Source of the DNA: Prunella strophiata | Lineage: Eukaryota > Chordata > Aves > Passeriformes > Prunellidae | Direction: 5' to 3' | Assembly (NCBI GenBank): GCA_036583965.1 | Contig: JAZBQD010000019.1 | Location: 21,703,085-21,767,084 of the forward strand | Length of the DNA stretch: 64,000 nucleotides | Part shown: in pieces, positions 1-12,529 of the stretch | Layout of the letters: the number at the start of each line of letters is the position of its first letter | Position numbering within the stretch: the stretch's first letter is position 1 | Program-made: the position numbers and the translations under genes | The notes under the pieces: model-generated | Told to the model about the DNA's origin: nothing | Seen by the model: only the letters and a program-made list of their open reading frames with translations | Database searches by the model: none

Positions 1-574
1 TACTTTCTCCTATCGCCTTCCATCCAAGGGTATGTTCAGTCAAGTATTCAAATATTTGAAATTAGTCTTACATTTTGGTATTTTAAGTGAAATCATAAAC
101 CTTTCTCTACTGGAAACATTTAGAGGATCCTGTCTTGAAAAGTTGTATCGGAGCACACATAAATCACAGACAGGCAAAACCAGCTAAAACTTTTATTTCT
201 ACAAGTCTGTTTTTCCTCATTACTAACTCAAAAAAAGCACAGCACAGGGGAATCCATAAAGCATAACCCAAGCAGTGCTGCCTACTGCCACGAGGTACAG
301 AACAAGCTGGTTCAAGATGGTTTCAGCAAAATTATGAGAAAACAGCCCTGAAGGCAGAACTTCTTGGTTATGGACAATCCAATCCACCAAAAAGAAAAAA
401 AAAAAGAGAGTTGAAATTCTTTGAATTTCTACTGAAATTTTACAAGAATCCCTAAATCCAGTGCTCTGGTTTTAGCTTCATATTCAACAGTATACCACAG
501 TATTTTGTGGGTTTTCTAGCACACTTGGATAAAACTAAATAAACTACTACATTGTTTAATACTTAGGATTTAGC

Positions 575-770
575 ATTCTGGATTCCAATTTCACCTCAGG
601 CAGCTTCTGACTTGATACCCTTCAATAATTCTCATTCTGCTTGCCTCTCAGTTTTGCCATCAGTAAAATGGAGATAGCATGCATTCCACAGTGCGGTGGA
701 GTGATGTGAAGGCTGACTGATTTATCAGTAGTTGTGAGATGCTTAGGAATACTCTGATGAAATGTGCCAC
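575..770 (+). repeat. MIR-type ancient SINE remnant
   Basis: The stretch around 645-680 resembles the MIR core, including a segment close to CTCAGTTTTCCCATCTGTAA and then AAAATGGAGATA. Upstream text near 575-620 fits the preceding part of MIR. It is strongly diverged, as expected for an element that predates the split of birds and mammals. Confidence 0.6.
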
Positions 771-1732
771 ATGTATGCACAATTTATTATTAACCTGACA
801 GCTTTTTAGCTCTTTTATTTTCCTGCCTTGCACACAATTCAAGTACAGGATGCCTGAAGCATATTTGAATGGATGCCATGTGGCATTTTGATTGTAGCAG
901 GTACTACCATTTAATTCTGAAATTCACAACTTTAAGATCACATTTAAGCAGGATTTTTGCAATTAATTTTCCTTCTTCGCTCAGTTTTAAAAAAAAAGAA
1001 CATTTGATAGGTCTTGGTTTCAACTCAGTATCAGATCATTAAAATTATTAAAGGCAAACACAGGCAAGGAAAGAATCTCACAGAAGAATGTGATCTTTGG
1101 GCCAAGTCTTTAAAGGTGAAAAAAGGACTGAAATAAATACAATATGAAGGTAAAATGATCAAAACTGCTATTCTGAATTCCATATCAGTCACAAGGCTTC
1201 AAGGTGCCTGAATCACTTTTCAAAATGGGACTCAAAAGTAACTTGACAAGATCAACAAATCTAAGTAGATTTGTGTTTAGTTCTTAGTTAAGGACATCTT
1301 CCATCAGATTAATGAAAGCTTTGCTTGAATAAAGAGTACTTGGTGTATTAAGTTAATTTTAGGTTAAGTATTATTTATTGGTACCAGATGTGTAAGAAAA
1401 CATTTTATACAGTGATCCTTACCATTTGATATTTTCACTACAGAACAGCTCATTGATGACACAGTATCTGCAAGTTAAAATAATTCACATGCCTCATACT
1501 GCAGCAGAGCTGTGCACAAGGGGAAATCAGCTGGCCAACTGTAAGGATAGAAACTAAAGAAGATGTAACCTACATTTTGTTTCACTCACAGACCTGAAAA
1601 GGGGCTTAAAATTGTTTTAGTCAGCTTTCTAACAACAACATTTTGTCAATTAACTAGGAGGAAACTTAAGCAATTTCAGCTCTGGAAGATAACTAGTGGA
1701 GACTGTTACAAATGCCCCAAAATAGCATGATA

Positions 1733-1860
1733 TAGATTCATAGATTTTTAAGACCAGAGGGAGCACTAAACAGACCTACAATATAGCTGTGACCTCCACT
1801 GTAAGTGGTAGCAAGGCTATAATTAAACACCACTGACAAATGAGTTCTGAAATCACAGCC
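1733..1860 (-). repeat. Old CR1 LINE 3'-end fragment
   Basis: A segment that reads 'TAGATTCATAGATTTTTAAG' then 'ACCAGAGGGAGCA' and 'CAGACCTAC' resembles the reverse complement of the terminal part of old amniote CR1 elements. It is short and diverged, and its upper limit is uncertain. Confidence 0.5.
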
Positions 1861-3406
1861 AATTGTTCTCCCGGGATAGAGGATCTGTTACTTAGTACTT
1901 CGGTTTAGCTATCTTTTGCCTCGGGCAAACTGGGAGTCACCACACTGGCAGCAGCAATGACAGGGAAAACATCCCAGAGCTCAAGAATGACTGTCATGCC
2001 ATACTGGTGCAGATCCCAAGTGATTTTCATAGGCAGAGCCTTGCTTATCCAGCCCAAATTTCAGCTTGGGCTGGCTGCATTTCAAAGAGCATTTCTTGCA
2101 CAGAGAGGTATTTGTTATGCTCTTCTTTGGGAATGCCTGCTGCCCAGTCCTTAGGTCTGGCTACACTGTAAACTGCTTAGGTTCAACCAACATGCTAAAA
2201 AGCTAAAAACCAAACTGCTGACAATCTCAGCCTCTCAAATCAGCAGCTGTGGTGCTTCATTAATATACTGAGCCTTGCTGCCTTCACTGTCACTGTTGAG
2301 AGGCTGCATTGTTCAGTGATACATATTAGAAGTCAAATGGGAAAGAGCCCACTCGAGTCCTGTCCACTCATAATTATTCCTCGAGCCTTTCTTTTAGTGG
2401 AGCTCTTGACAGACAGCAGTACCTATGGAGCTGTCACTTCCAACAAACTGAAAGGATAACAGTGCTTCACACCACTCTTCTCTCCTGGGAGGCTTCAAAG
2501 GACACCAGTCTGGTCATTGCTGTATTTGTGCTCCAGGCTCCACTTGCCAGTCTGCAAGCTGGAAATCTGTTCTCCTCTCTGGTTAAGTTTAACCTATGCT
2601 TAGGTCTCCTTTTGCCTGCTCTTCTGAACCTAACAGTTCCCACAGGAGCATGGTGGGGTTGAATCCATGGGTTTCCATTAGTTTCATTTGGTCACTGTGG
2701 GAGTACATGCCTCTTCCTTAAAACACTTCAACATTTTTGTGATATACTGCAGTTCATCAGTAGTAGATCCATATTTGGGCTAATCATGTTGGTAAATTTA
2801 AAAACAAGCTACATTGTAATGTGTAACAGATATAGAGTACATTTTTTCAAAAAATCAGGATTTATAAATTCTACAAATTAAAAACACATTGCTTTTTTCT
2901 GCAGATTGTCATCCAAATCAGTTGGGGTTTTTTCCTAAATATTTTGATCTGAATGAAATCCACCATTTTTCACAAGGAAAACATTTCCTGATGTCTCTTA
3001 GCTGGTCAAAATGTAACTTCACATGCCTTTCACTCAAACATGCCATACCATAGGGCAGGCAAACACCAGACTGCCTTAAAGATACCTTTCTATGTGAGAT
3101 GCGAAGTAGAGATAATGTGTATAGGCCTCATGTCTGTTCAAAACCAACAGGCTTTGGAATTTGTTGTAGATGTGTTCATTGCTGCAGTTGAGACACAACT
3201 GAGCATTTCAGCTTAAGTAATGAAGGAAAAGAAAATTTAGGAGGAGGCAGCCAGCAAGTGAAATTACAAATTGATCACTTGAGCCCTACTTTTTTTTTTC
3301 AAAGAAAAAAAAGTCAGATCTCCAACAACACAGTGCCCACTAGAGGAACTCTGAAGAAAGAGGATTTTGACATTTTCTGCAGCTTTCAATGTTTACTCAA
3401 AACATA

Positions 3407-3449
3407 TATAAGTTTATTATTGTGTCTTCTACACAATAATAAACTTATA
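3407..3449. repeat. Perfect 19-bp inverted repeat with 5-nt loop
   Basis: The left arm at 3407-3425 (TATAAGTTTATTATTGTGT) is exactly complementary to the right arm at 3431-3449, separated by CTTCT. Pairing stops abruptly at both ends. It lies in an intron and would fold as RNA from either strand. The stem is short for a typical microRNA precursor. Confidence 0.95.
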
Positions 3450-5148
3450 ACAATATCATCATATTTCAAGCTCTGGGATCACACAGCTACCAGTACCTAA
3501 TCTGCCAAATTTTCAGCTAGATATGCCTGTATGAGTTTTGCCCCATCTTTGACACTGATATAAATCTACCTCTAGCTCTAGTTATCCTGAGGGATATAGC
3601 AATGCTACTGCTTCACAATGGCAATATATCCATCCATAATCTTTCATGTTCACTGATCTCCTGTTATCTTCCTTGAAGTCAAAGCTATGTGAATTACAAG
3701 GACTACACAGAGCTCCCATTACACAAGAGGTCTGGTAGGCATCATGCAGGGTAGTTCCTTTGCACAGCCCCCTGCCTCCTACCACACCAAGTCCCAGAGC
3801 AGGTCTCAGAGAAGACACAGAGCAAAAGGCAAAAGACAGAAGTGAAAATACAAAAATTCTGCTTACCTATACCAGCTTTTTCTTTTAGGTAGTCCTAGAC
3901 CAGAAATTTAATTACCTTTCCTCTTCACCAACTTCACCTTTTCCTTTTTTCCTTTATTTTTTTAATCAGCACTTTATTAAGAAATTATTCCATGCACTTC
4001 TTCCACATTTAAAAAAAAAGTCTTGGAGGAATATAAGAAATTTCAACCACATACAGAAAGAAGCTTAAGGAATTCAGCTGCAAACACAACTGAACTATGA
4101 AATTTGGAGATCACAACACTAGCCACTCTCTTCAAGGCTAGCCATTCCTGAACTCTTGTTCCTGACCAGCCTCAGTGGAGAAACATGCCTATAGTTCCAA
4201 GGATGTCTCCTACATTACCTTGAGGAGAAAGGTACTGAGAGGCTCCCCAACCCTGAAAGCCAGACTTGCTAGATGGACACAGCAGGAATAACCAGAAAAT
4301 CAAACACAGGCCTGTGGAGACACACCAGAGGTTTGGAAAACTCAGGCAGTGTCATTGTTGTCAAGTACTAAGGCAACAAACCACAAAGAAATGAAAATCC
4401 ACCCAAGAGACTACAGAGTCCGAGAAAGGCTTCTGAATAAATGCAGCAGCCAAGCAAACTATGGAGCCTGCCAGCACTATTAGAGATTGAAGCCTGGTTT
4501 TAACCTACAGCTCAAATTCCTACATCTACCAAGGAACTGCTTCTTTCTTTTCTGATAAAGATCTCTTGCCAAATACCCACAGCCAAACCCAATCCATTAT
4601 ATTCAATCAGGATTACTTAACTGGTCGAATTCCATGAGTAAGAGGAGGAAAATCACACCTCAGAGCAAAATCCTGAGAGTCAAGTGTACTTTTCCTCCTT
4701 GCCCTACATTGCAAACTGCAGACAAATATACCTGCTTTATCTAATAAGCAGTCAGAGCTTTGATGAGAGTTAACAGGAAAAGCAAGGTTTTTACACACCC
4801 TTTCAGTGCCTTAGAACCACAAAACACTTGCCAGCTTTGTGCTAATTAAACACTCAGAAACAATCCAGTGGGTTTTGCTATCCTGCTTTTTATGCACAGA
4901 GGAACAGAGGAAGGGCAAACTATGGCATTCTGCTTGGGTAGCCTTGGATGCTCTCTTTGCTTCCCCTGACAGCACAAGGTGGAGGTGAGTATGGAGGGTG
5001 AAAGGGGCAGGCTGAAACCAGCAGCCACAGCAGGGAGAGAGCCAATGCAGACAGCTAGGCAGAGGTGGGCCATAGTACAAGGGAAAGCATCTGAGGTTCA
5101 CAGCAGAGGACATTTGGGGGAGGTCAGTGGAGCACATGGGTCAGATAC

Positions 5149-5164
5149 AAAAAAAAAAAAAAAA
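5149..5164 (+). repeat. A16 homopolymer
   Basis: A run of 16 adenines. I found no convincing retrotransposed body upstream of it. Confidence 0.95.
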
Positions 5165-7519
5165 GCTCTCTTTCTCCTATTGCTTGTATCAGCACCCTGC
5201 AGTGCAGCATCTGCTCCATGTCACCAACAGGGAAGAGGCTACACTGCTGCTCAGGCTCTGCCTTTACTAGCACAACTGCAGCCTGGCCTGGGAAGGGTCT
5301 GCCTACTCACAGTGTGACACTGCACAGAGTAGCAGGAAACTGGGAGACTTCTGTTGAAAAGAAAGATGAGGAGCACTCCTCAAAGATGGCCACTTAACAA
5401 AGAAAGCCACTTTAATTTCTAACTGCATGTCCTAGCTAAAAAACTGGCTATCAAACCAGGTCATTCTACTGGGTGTTCATGCATTATCATCATTTACTTG
5501 TCATGCTAAGATATTTATATGTCTCTATCACTGTCATACAAAAGCATATGGAATTCTTGAACACCTGGAGTATAGGAAGCCCCACTGGCTACATATTTCA
5601 GATACAGAAACAGAGACACAGGGGGTAGCCAGGTACATATCCTCTGCAAAGAAAGGTCAATTGATTCAGTCTTGAGTCCTTCAGTCTGCCAGCAAATCAC
5701 TCCAGGGACGCCAAAACACTGTAGCAGAAATGGAAATCAGCCTCTTAGGTGCTAACACTCTTATGACCAGACCATTCAAGTTCTGCTGCCCTGCTCCACT
5801 TTCTTTTATGCATTATAACTTGATCTCTTTTCAGAATAATGAGGTGAACAAGTGTACATGCAGGCAGGGCCTGGAGAGCTGACACAGCATAACTGGCAAA
5901 GGTGTCAGTAGCACAGAATGTGAATCCAATGTACTCAGGTCTCAGCCCCATTTCACAGCAAACACATTCAAATACAAATGAGTTCTGGTTCAAGTAGATT
6001 CTGACATCCAGAGTCCTTCCTAACCCCCCACATCTACTTCTCTCAGCCCTTGGGCTGTTTTGCACCCAGTTGTCAGCTCCTGGACCTGTTTACAGATGGA
6101 AGAAGGGCAACTGCTTTGCTCTGCAGGGTGGGTTTACAATGGCAGTGAACCTGTCTGCAATGAAGGATTGTGCAAGAGACACACACATACACCAGAAGTC
6201 ACATTGCTGTCTCTGGACAGCAATAATATGGCAGTTGCCTTGCTTTCTATAGGGAGAGAAGAAAGCTTTTCTGTTCATCAAGTTCAAAGTTTGTCAGCAA
6301 AGAAACAATTAAAATTAGAAGTCAAATGAGGAGTTAGCCAAGGACAGGTGGCCATTCTACCATTTCATCACATGGATTACCACCTTCTCCTGCACCAGGG
6401 AGCACTCAGTGCTGATGCTGACGTGCAGAGGCTCATCTTCTTTGAGTAGTGACAGAGCTCACTGGACAGATGTGCTCCTCCTCCGATTCTCTCCCTGGAG
6501 CTTTGTGGCACCATTTCCAACATCCTCAAGGTATCTGGGAGGATTATTGCCCTCCATATTTCACCAAAACATAACAAAAATTACTTTGTAGCAAATGCCC
6601 TGCACACCTTCGTACCAGAATAAGGATGAAAGCAACAGCTACAGCATGTGCTGTCTTGCTTGGGGCTGTATTTACTGCTGATTGACCTCCATGACAAGCT
6701 GCCTAGCTCAGCAGAAACCTGTACAGTAATAACAAATCAACTCTTCCCCCCTTTTATTTTTTTATGGCAAAACCAAAGGAAAATAAACCCTTCTTCAGAA
6801 ATCAAGTTGGAAATCCCTACATTGGAAAGAGAAATTTCTGACTTTGCTCATCTTCACATAATTATTACTAGTTACTTTAATTTCGATCTTTATTTAGTAA
6901 TGCCCAAAAATTCCAGTTTAGATCCAGGCTGTGCACACTTTGGGACAGAGCAGGAGCCAGCAGGTTGGTCAATGGGCTCACAGAGAATGCTGGTATCCAA
7001 ATTCCATCTAGATTTAGTCCTCCAGAAGCTTGGTCATCACATTCTCTTTGCAAGAGCTAAGAACTCTTCTTTTATTCTATCAGGCAGGTAAAACAAATAT
7101 GGAGCAGCTACTGTAAACAGCCTATATGAGCTATGGTTTACACTTCTATAACATTTTATAAAAGAACATTTTCATCCTGAGGCTTTTTTCCCCTGAGTTC
7201 ACCCTTCTCCAGGCCCACAAATTACTGTCACTCTTCACCAGTTCCACCTTACACCAAATAGCAATCTCCTTTGTACCCAACCACCACCTGCTGCACTTTA
7301 TCAGAGGAAATGCCCAAGCTTTGCCTAACTGAGGGGTTTAACATCTCTTTTGCCCAGGGTCTGTAGCTGACCTGGAATCCAGCAGAAAAGGATTGTAGCC
7401 CCATAGTCATCTATAATACAAGAGATGGAAACTACAAGAATATTGCTGTCAGCATGTATTGCAGCCAGACTATTGAATCAATGGCACTCACCATACAGGG
7501 TGCTGCAATCTCCCTGCAG

Positions 7520-7544
7520 CTCCCCTGCTTTTAAAGCAGGGGAG
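7520..7544. repeat. 25-bp palindrome (12-bp arms, 1-nt centre)
   Basis: CTCCCCTGCTTT at 7520-7531 is exactly complementary to 7533-7544, around a single T. It is GC-rich in the outer arms and lies in AT-rich intron sequence. Confidence 0.95.
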
Positions 7545-10500
7545 TCTACAAAACAAACCCAGCTAGCTCTGGGAGGGGTTTGCTTAGTCCACACTTAGTG
7601 AGGGGGGTCCTTGGCATCTTCTGTGAAAGGGTATGTAGGATCTAAATTCAAATCCTGTGGCTCCTGCTCAGTTTTAATATTTATCATTAAGAATAACAAA
7701 TGGTGCCTAAACTCCACCTTAAGTTTCAAAGTGCTTTATAAACCTTAATACCTGAACACATCATCTTTCTCTGGTGCTCATCTGGTGATGCACTTAAAAA
7801 AATTGCAACCAGACTGGAAAAAGTAATATAATTTTAAATACAACAAAAGGAACTTAAACCAGGAAGAATGAGAATGCAAAAGAGATGGGGAAAAGTGAAT
7901 TGCTGCAAAATGAAGTATGAGCAAAGTTCTTACCAGCTGTCTTTCCAATGGCCAGTGCTGTGACATAAGTGAGATAAAACAGCAGATTTGCCCCTTGCAA
8001 TATTTACTCCACAGACCTTGGAGACAATCAGTTCTAGAGTTTTGCACTGGTGAGTGAAGATCTGGGCCCATCCAAAGTGTGTGCCAGTGCTGCCTGCTGT
8101 CCTCTAGAACAGCAGAGCACAAGACCAAATGGAGGGTCTGCAACTGTTTATTGCTGGTGAATTCAACAACCAATTGATATTCATCTATCAAGGAATATGC
8201 AAGTAGAAGCAAATATTATGGTCATGTTCATTTGTTTCTGATTACAAAATGTATGTAAATGTATATGCAAATTAAGTGCAAGCATCAGGCTCATGGCAAA
8301 ATGCCAAACTATTCTTTAGTGTTCTAAAGATTGGGGCAGTGGGCAGGGAGATGCAGTGACTGCAGGTGAGGCTGGGCACTGCCTTCAGATACAGCCAAGG
8401 CTGGGCTGCTCCAAAGGGGCAGGAAGAGGATAAATCCTGCAGTAACTTGTCACTTTAAACGAAGCTGAGGGGCTATAGAAAAATCTGTTCCCGATGCAGT
8501 TAGAAGTGTGATAATTACAGAGCAATGGGCTCCTCTGTCATTCAGCAGGCAGCATCCCCAGGAAATCTTGCTCTGTAATCAAGGGAAGAGCTGCAATCAA
8601 GCCCGTATTCAGCCTTGGTTTAGAAACAGCCCCTGCAGGCAACACAAAGGCTTCAGCATGGTGCTTTCTGAAGTTGGTGATCAACGTCTTGGTTCTGCAA
8701 CTACAAGCAGAGTTAATGCATTTCTAAGCACATCTTCTGTTCACCTTTCCTCAGAAAGTCCAGAAGGAGTCTTGGAAGAAGGGTGAGGGTTTAGGCCAAA
8801 ATACACTTGTACAAACAGTGTTGCATTCACACTGTCCACATTTGTAAGCTCACTCTCTATGCAGCCGTGTCAGAGAAAGAGAAAATTTCCTGCAGACTGA
8901 CAGCATGAGCAGAGCAGATACAAATAACCTCATCTGGCTTCTACAGCACCTCAGCTTGCAAAATTTGCATGGGGAAGGGTTTTCTTGGGTTTTTTCCCCA
9001 GAAATATGAATGTATCTGTGATGATCAAATTCTACAGGAACCTCATTCTCTTGGCAGCATCCTGATTCCACAGAGACTGATGAGGTTTATGAGAGGGGAA
9101 GATGTCTCTTTGTTCAGCTTTCATGTCTAATGCCACCATTGCCCAGAAACATACAAACTAACAGCTACTCAAATCAGCCATCATTTGTACCCTACAGAGC
9201 TGTCAGATTCAGTGAACCAGTTTACTCCAACTGCAATAAAAATAGTCTCACATGTTATTAAAAACAGTCAAACTTCCCAAAGTGCACATATTTCCACTCC
9301 CACTGTATAAACTCAGACACAGAAACTGTACCTGCTCAGCTACCATCTGGGCATGTGACTGCCATGATGTACACAATCCTACCAAGTCTGGGTGCACATG
9401 AAGCGCCAACATTTTTTTTGCACATTGGGGGCACATTCTGGACAGGATTCACAGTTTCATCTCAGTATGGAATGGCTGTTCTCTGTTAACATCCATCATA
9501 ACTGGAAGTGCACTTGGAGTTACAGTAACCTAGTAATACTGTAAATGGAGCTTCATTCCATCATAGCACAGAAAGAGCAGGTTCCACTCTCTATTTCCTT
9601 CTTCTATCTCTGGCCACAAAATAAATGAGTTTGCTATGGTTTTACCATCTGCAGACACAGGTATCAGTCAATAGCCAAGTAATGGCCTGGACACTGTCAA
9701 GAGAACTCATTATTAAAAAGGTACACATTACATTTAGCTGTTCAAACAGAACTTGTTATTGATCAGATCCATCAGTTCCCAGTAAAAGAGCCAACTCTGA
9801 TGATGAAATGAAAATATGCACATAGACTACAGATTAGTAAATACTGTAATGGAGTGAAGGTTCCCTCCCCAAAAAGGGAGTTGTTGATATCCAACAACCA
9901 ATCTTTTTCAAAAGTGAGACTGGGAATAAAATAACCATGTTACTTCTGCATATATCCAGAGGCATGACAAAGATACAAAACAAAAGGGAACAGTTCTGAC
10001 AACAAACATCTCAGTCTCTTGGGGAAAAAAAGCAAACAAAGAAAATACAAGTTGTTTAATGGCCAATCAAGCCACAAGCAGGAAGGGCCTGTAACCAGTT
10101 CTGCCATTCCCGCCACATCCAACTGTTTATCAGTGGAGATTCTGCCACACTTGCAGAATTGAAAGACAACATCTTGTGCTTTTCAAAGTCAGACAAAAAG
10201 GTAGCTATACTTAATTTGGTTCCTGTTTTTTTTCTTGCCACTTTTCTTTGTCTGCTTGTTTCCACTTACTAAACAGCCTTTTCTTTTGGTTTTCCCATTC
10301 ATCTGCACAGACACTGTAACTTTTTTTTGAATGACAGTATTTAACACACAGAAATCACCACTGATACAGCATAAAGGAGGCAGAAAACAAGGCTGATTAT
10401 AAAATTCTAACATAAACCAAATATACACAATTTAGTAATATATGAGAAAACAAGAAGAACCAAGCAAGGTAATGACTGCAGAAATCTCTACATTTGATCC

Positions 10501-10856
10501 ACTGGAAATGTTCTCCACACAGCATCTTCTCTGAGAGTGAAAAGACTCCAGCTAACAGTGAGTTAAAAGTGTTTGCTTAAGAAGGCACATTATGACAAAC
10601 TTCTTTGCTCACCCTTAACAGCAGGTTGGGCTGGAAACTGATGAATCACTATAGGAAACAAACAGCAACGGTGACTCACAAGCTTCAAACAGTAACAATA
10701 GCACCACCGCTTTATCCATGGTGTCTTCAACAAAAATATCCCTGGATTCATTAGGAGATGTACTTCAGATTGTTCACCCACCCAGGAAATGCAGAAAGTC
10801 CACCCCCTGAGCCCTGGTTAGAGTTCTCACAATTGCCCCACAGGTATGTGGAATTC

Positions 10857-10889
10857 CTGCTCACTTGAAGTACTTTCTCAAGTGAGCAG
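10857..10889. repeat. 12-bp perfect hairpin with 9-nt loop
   Basis: CTGCTCACTTGA at 10857-10868 pairs exactly with 10878-10889. The loop is 10869-10877. No known motif was recognised. The half-site CACTTGA resembles an NKX2-type homeodomain site, so this gives two inverted copies. Confidence 0.93.
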
Positions 10890-12045
10890 CTCCCCGAGGA
10901 GTCTGGATCCATCAGCCCAGCAGCAGACAGAGCCTTACATCTTTATGCTTCAGGGTTCCCGTGCCTGTGTGGCTCTTGCAATCTTCTATCACCATAGCAT
11001 TTAGACCTGAGGTGTGTTGGCTCTGTAAGTGTGCTGAGGATCAGGCCAGTGGCCCAGCTCCTGAACTGCCTGGTCACACCCAGAATTCTGTCCAGCCCCA
11101 CATAACTCATGGCTCAATAGTTCTGGCTCATTAATGCTTTGGACTAATCAGCTCAGAGCAAATAGCCAGGAAGAATTCTGGTTCCACACTTCACAGGCTC
11201 ACACCTCCTGTCTAAGGCTCATGTACTGTTACTGTATTATTTGGACATAAAGCCAATTTTTCTGTTATTATTGAAATCACCTTACAATGAATGCACATAT
11301 GGATGCTATGTTTATTTTCCAAACCTTCCCTTCCTATAAAAACATGTTTGCTTCTCCATCTAAATGCAGACTGTAAATGTGGAGTTGTAGGACTTTTTAC
11401 TTAGATAGCAACAGTATAAGGACTGTTTTCACCACATCTCACATTGTACAGGCTAAACTCTGGTTAATCTAGTTTCATTGCCAAAAGAAGTGAAAAAATG
11501 GTAGTCATGAAAATATATTATTGCAAATATTTCATTTTGACAAAATTTGAGGTTGGGATTTTTTTCCTTGAGATTGGATACTTCTTGTCCAGGCTTCATC
11601 TTTGGTTCAAGCTCAAACTGTGGTGTTTAAAGCCAAATGTCATAAATAATGTTGTGATGAAATTCTCAAATTCACACAGGGATTTTCAGTTTTCTTAAGT
11701 CTCCTGCACATACAAAATCAATTACCATCACATTGCTAAAGACCAAAGGAAAAATCTAAAATACACTTCATCATGTGGTTTACATGACTTAAAACTCTCA
11801 AACTCAAATTCAAAAAGAGAGTACCAAACAATGAGGAAACATTCAAATCCCTCTTCCCTTTGCAACACTAAGCAAGATCAATTCTAAAAGCAATTTAAGC
11901 AATTTAATCAAGGATGCTAAAAAAAATCAAGGTGCTATTCAGTGATTAGTGTGCAAGTAATTGAAGGGAAGCATGGGGCTTCCACAGGCTAGCAACAGCT
12001 AACATCAAAAATGTGTACAATGTCCTGTCAATCAGTTATGTTAGT

Positions 12046-12120
12046 GATATATATATATATATAATATAAATATATATAAAATATATATAAATATATAGAT
12101 AGCTAGATAGATAGGTAGAT
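12046..12120. repeat. AT-rich microsatellite (TA, TAAA and GATA units)
   Basis: An (AT)n block is followed by imperfect ATATAAAT units and a few GATA/TAGA units. It is a simple sequence repeat about 400 bp beyond the NRXN3 donor. Confidence 0.95.
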
Positions 12121-12269
12121 GGCTCCTGTTTGCTGACACTTTGCTCAGTTTTCAGGGACTACTGAAAAAAGCCAGCCATTTATTTTACCAACACTAACCT
12201 AAGGTACTTCTTAGTTTTATTTACCAATTTATGTTCTTCACCCTTATTAATGAGTTGCTGATGAAATGA

Positions 12270-12290
12270 ATGATGATGATGATGATGATG
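12270..12290. repeat. (GAT)7 trinucleotide microsatellite
   Basis: Seven consecutive ATG/GAT units lie in the intron about 240 bp from the NRXN3 exon donor. Confidence 0.95.
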
Positions 12291-12520
12291 AAAATCTCTC
12301 CATGCTACAAGTACAGCATACTTTCAGAAAGACACTTTTTTGCAGTTGCTCACACTCTTTATCTACTCCCATTTAATTACTTCTATCTGGAAAAAGAATG
12401 GTGGAACTTGAATTCCTTTGACAACCATCAGCAGGGATAAGAACTCTAGTCATAGCCCTGCTAAACAACAAATTAACTCTTTGGATTGTGTAAAGGTCAA
12501 TGAGAAGCAGGGAAGTATTC

Positions 12521-12529
12521 TCTTACCTT
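12521..12529 (-). other. Splice donor of the NRXN3 first coding exon
   Basis: The minus-strand text reads GAAG|GTAAGA, with the GT at 12526-12525. It matches the vertebrate donor consensus. It cuts after the first base of a codon (phase 1), the same position as in mammalian alpha-neurexin-3. Reading past it gives 25 codons and then a stop. Confidence 0.92.

Larger units (their letters stand above)
1..12526 (-). other. NRXN3 intron following the first coding exon (partial)
   Basis: This is AT-rich non-coding sequence. I searched it for the next neurexin exons (the short linker after EGF1, then LNS2) and saw no match on the minus strand, consistent with the very long introns of neurexin genes. 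It contains a MIR remnant, an old CR1 scrap, three exact hairpins or palindromes and AT/GAT microsatellites listed separately. The other stretches (about 770-1730, 1850-3400, 3450-7500, 7550-10850 and 10890-12040) show nothing I recognise beyond short A/T runs; all ORFs there are short and look random. Confidence 0.85.

Noticed and set aside
3407..3449. MicroRNA precursor
   Set aside because: The stem is only 19 bp and pairing does not extend beyond it, so a 60-80 nt miRNA-type hairpin is not formed.
1..12520. The next NRXN3 coding exons in the left intron
   Set aside because: I looked for the linker and LNS2 sequences on the minus strand and saw none. Short exons of under 30 codons could still have been missed.
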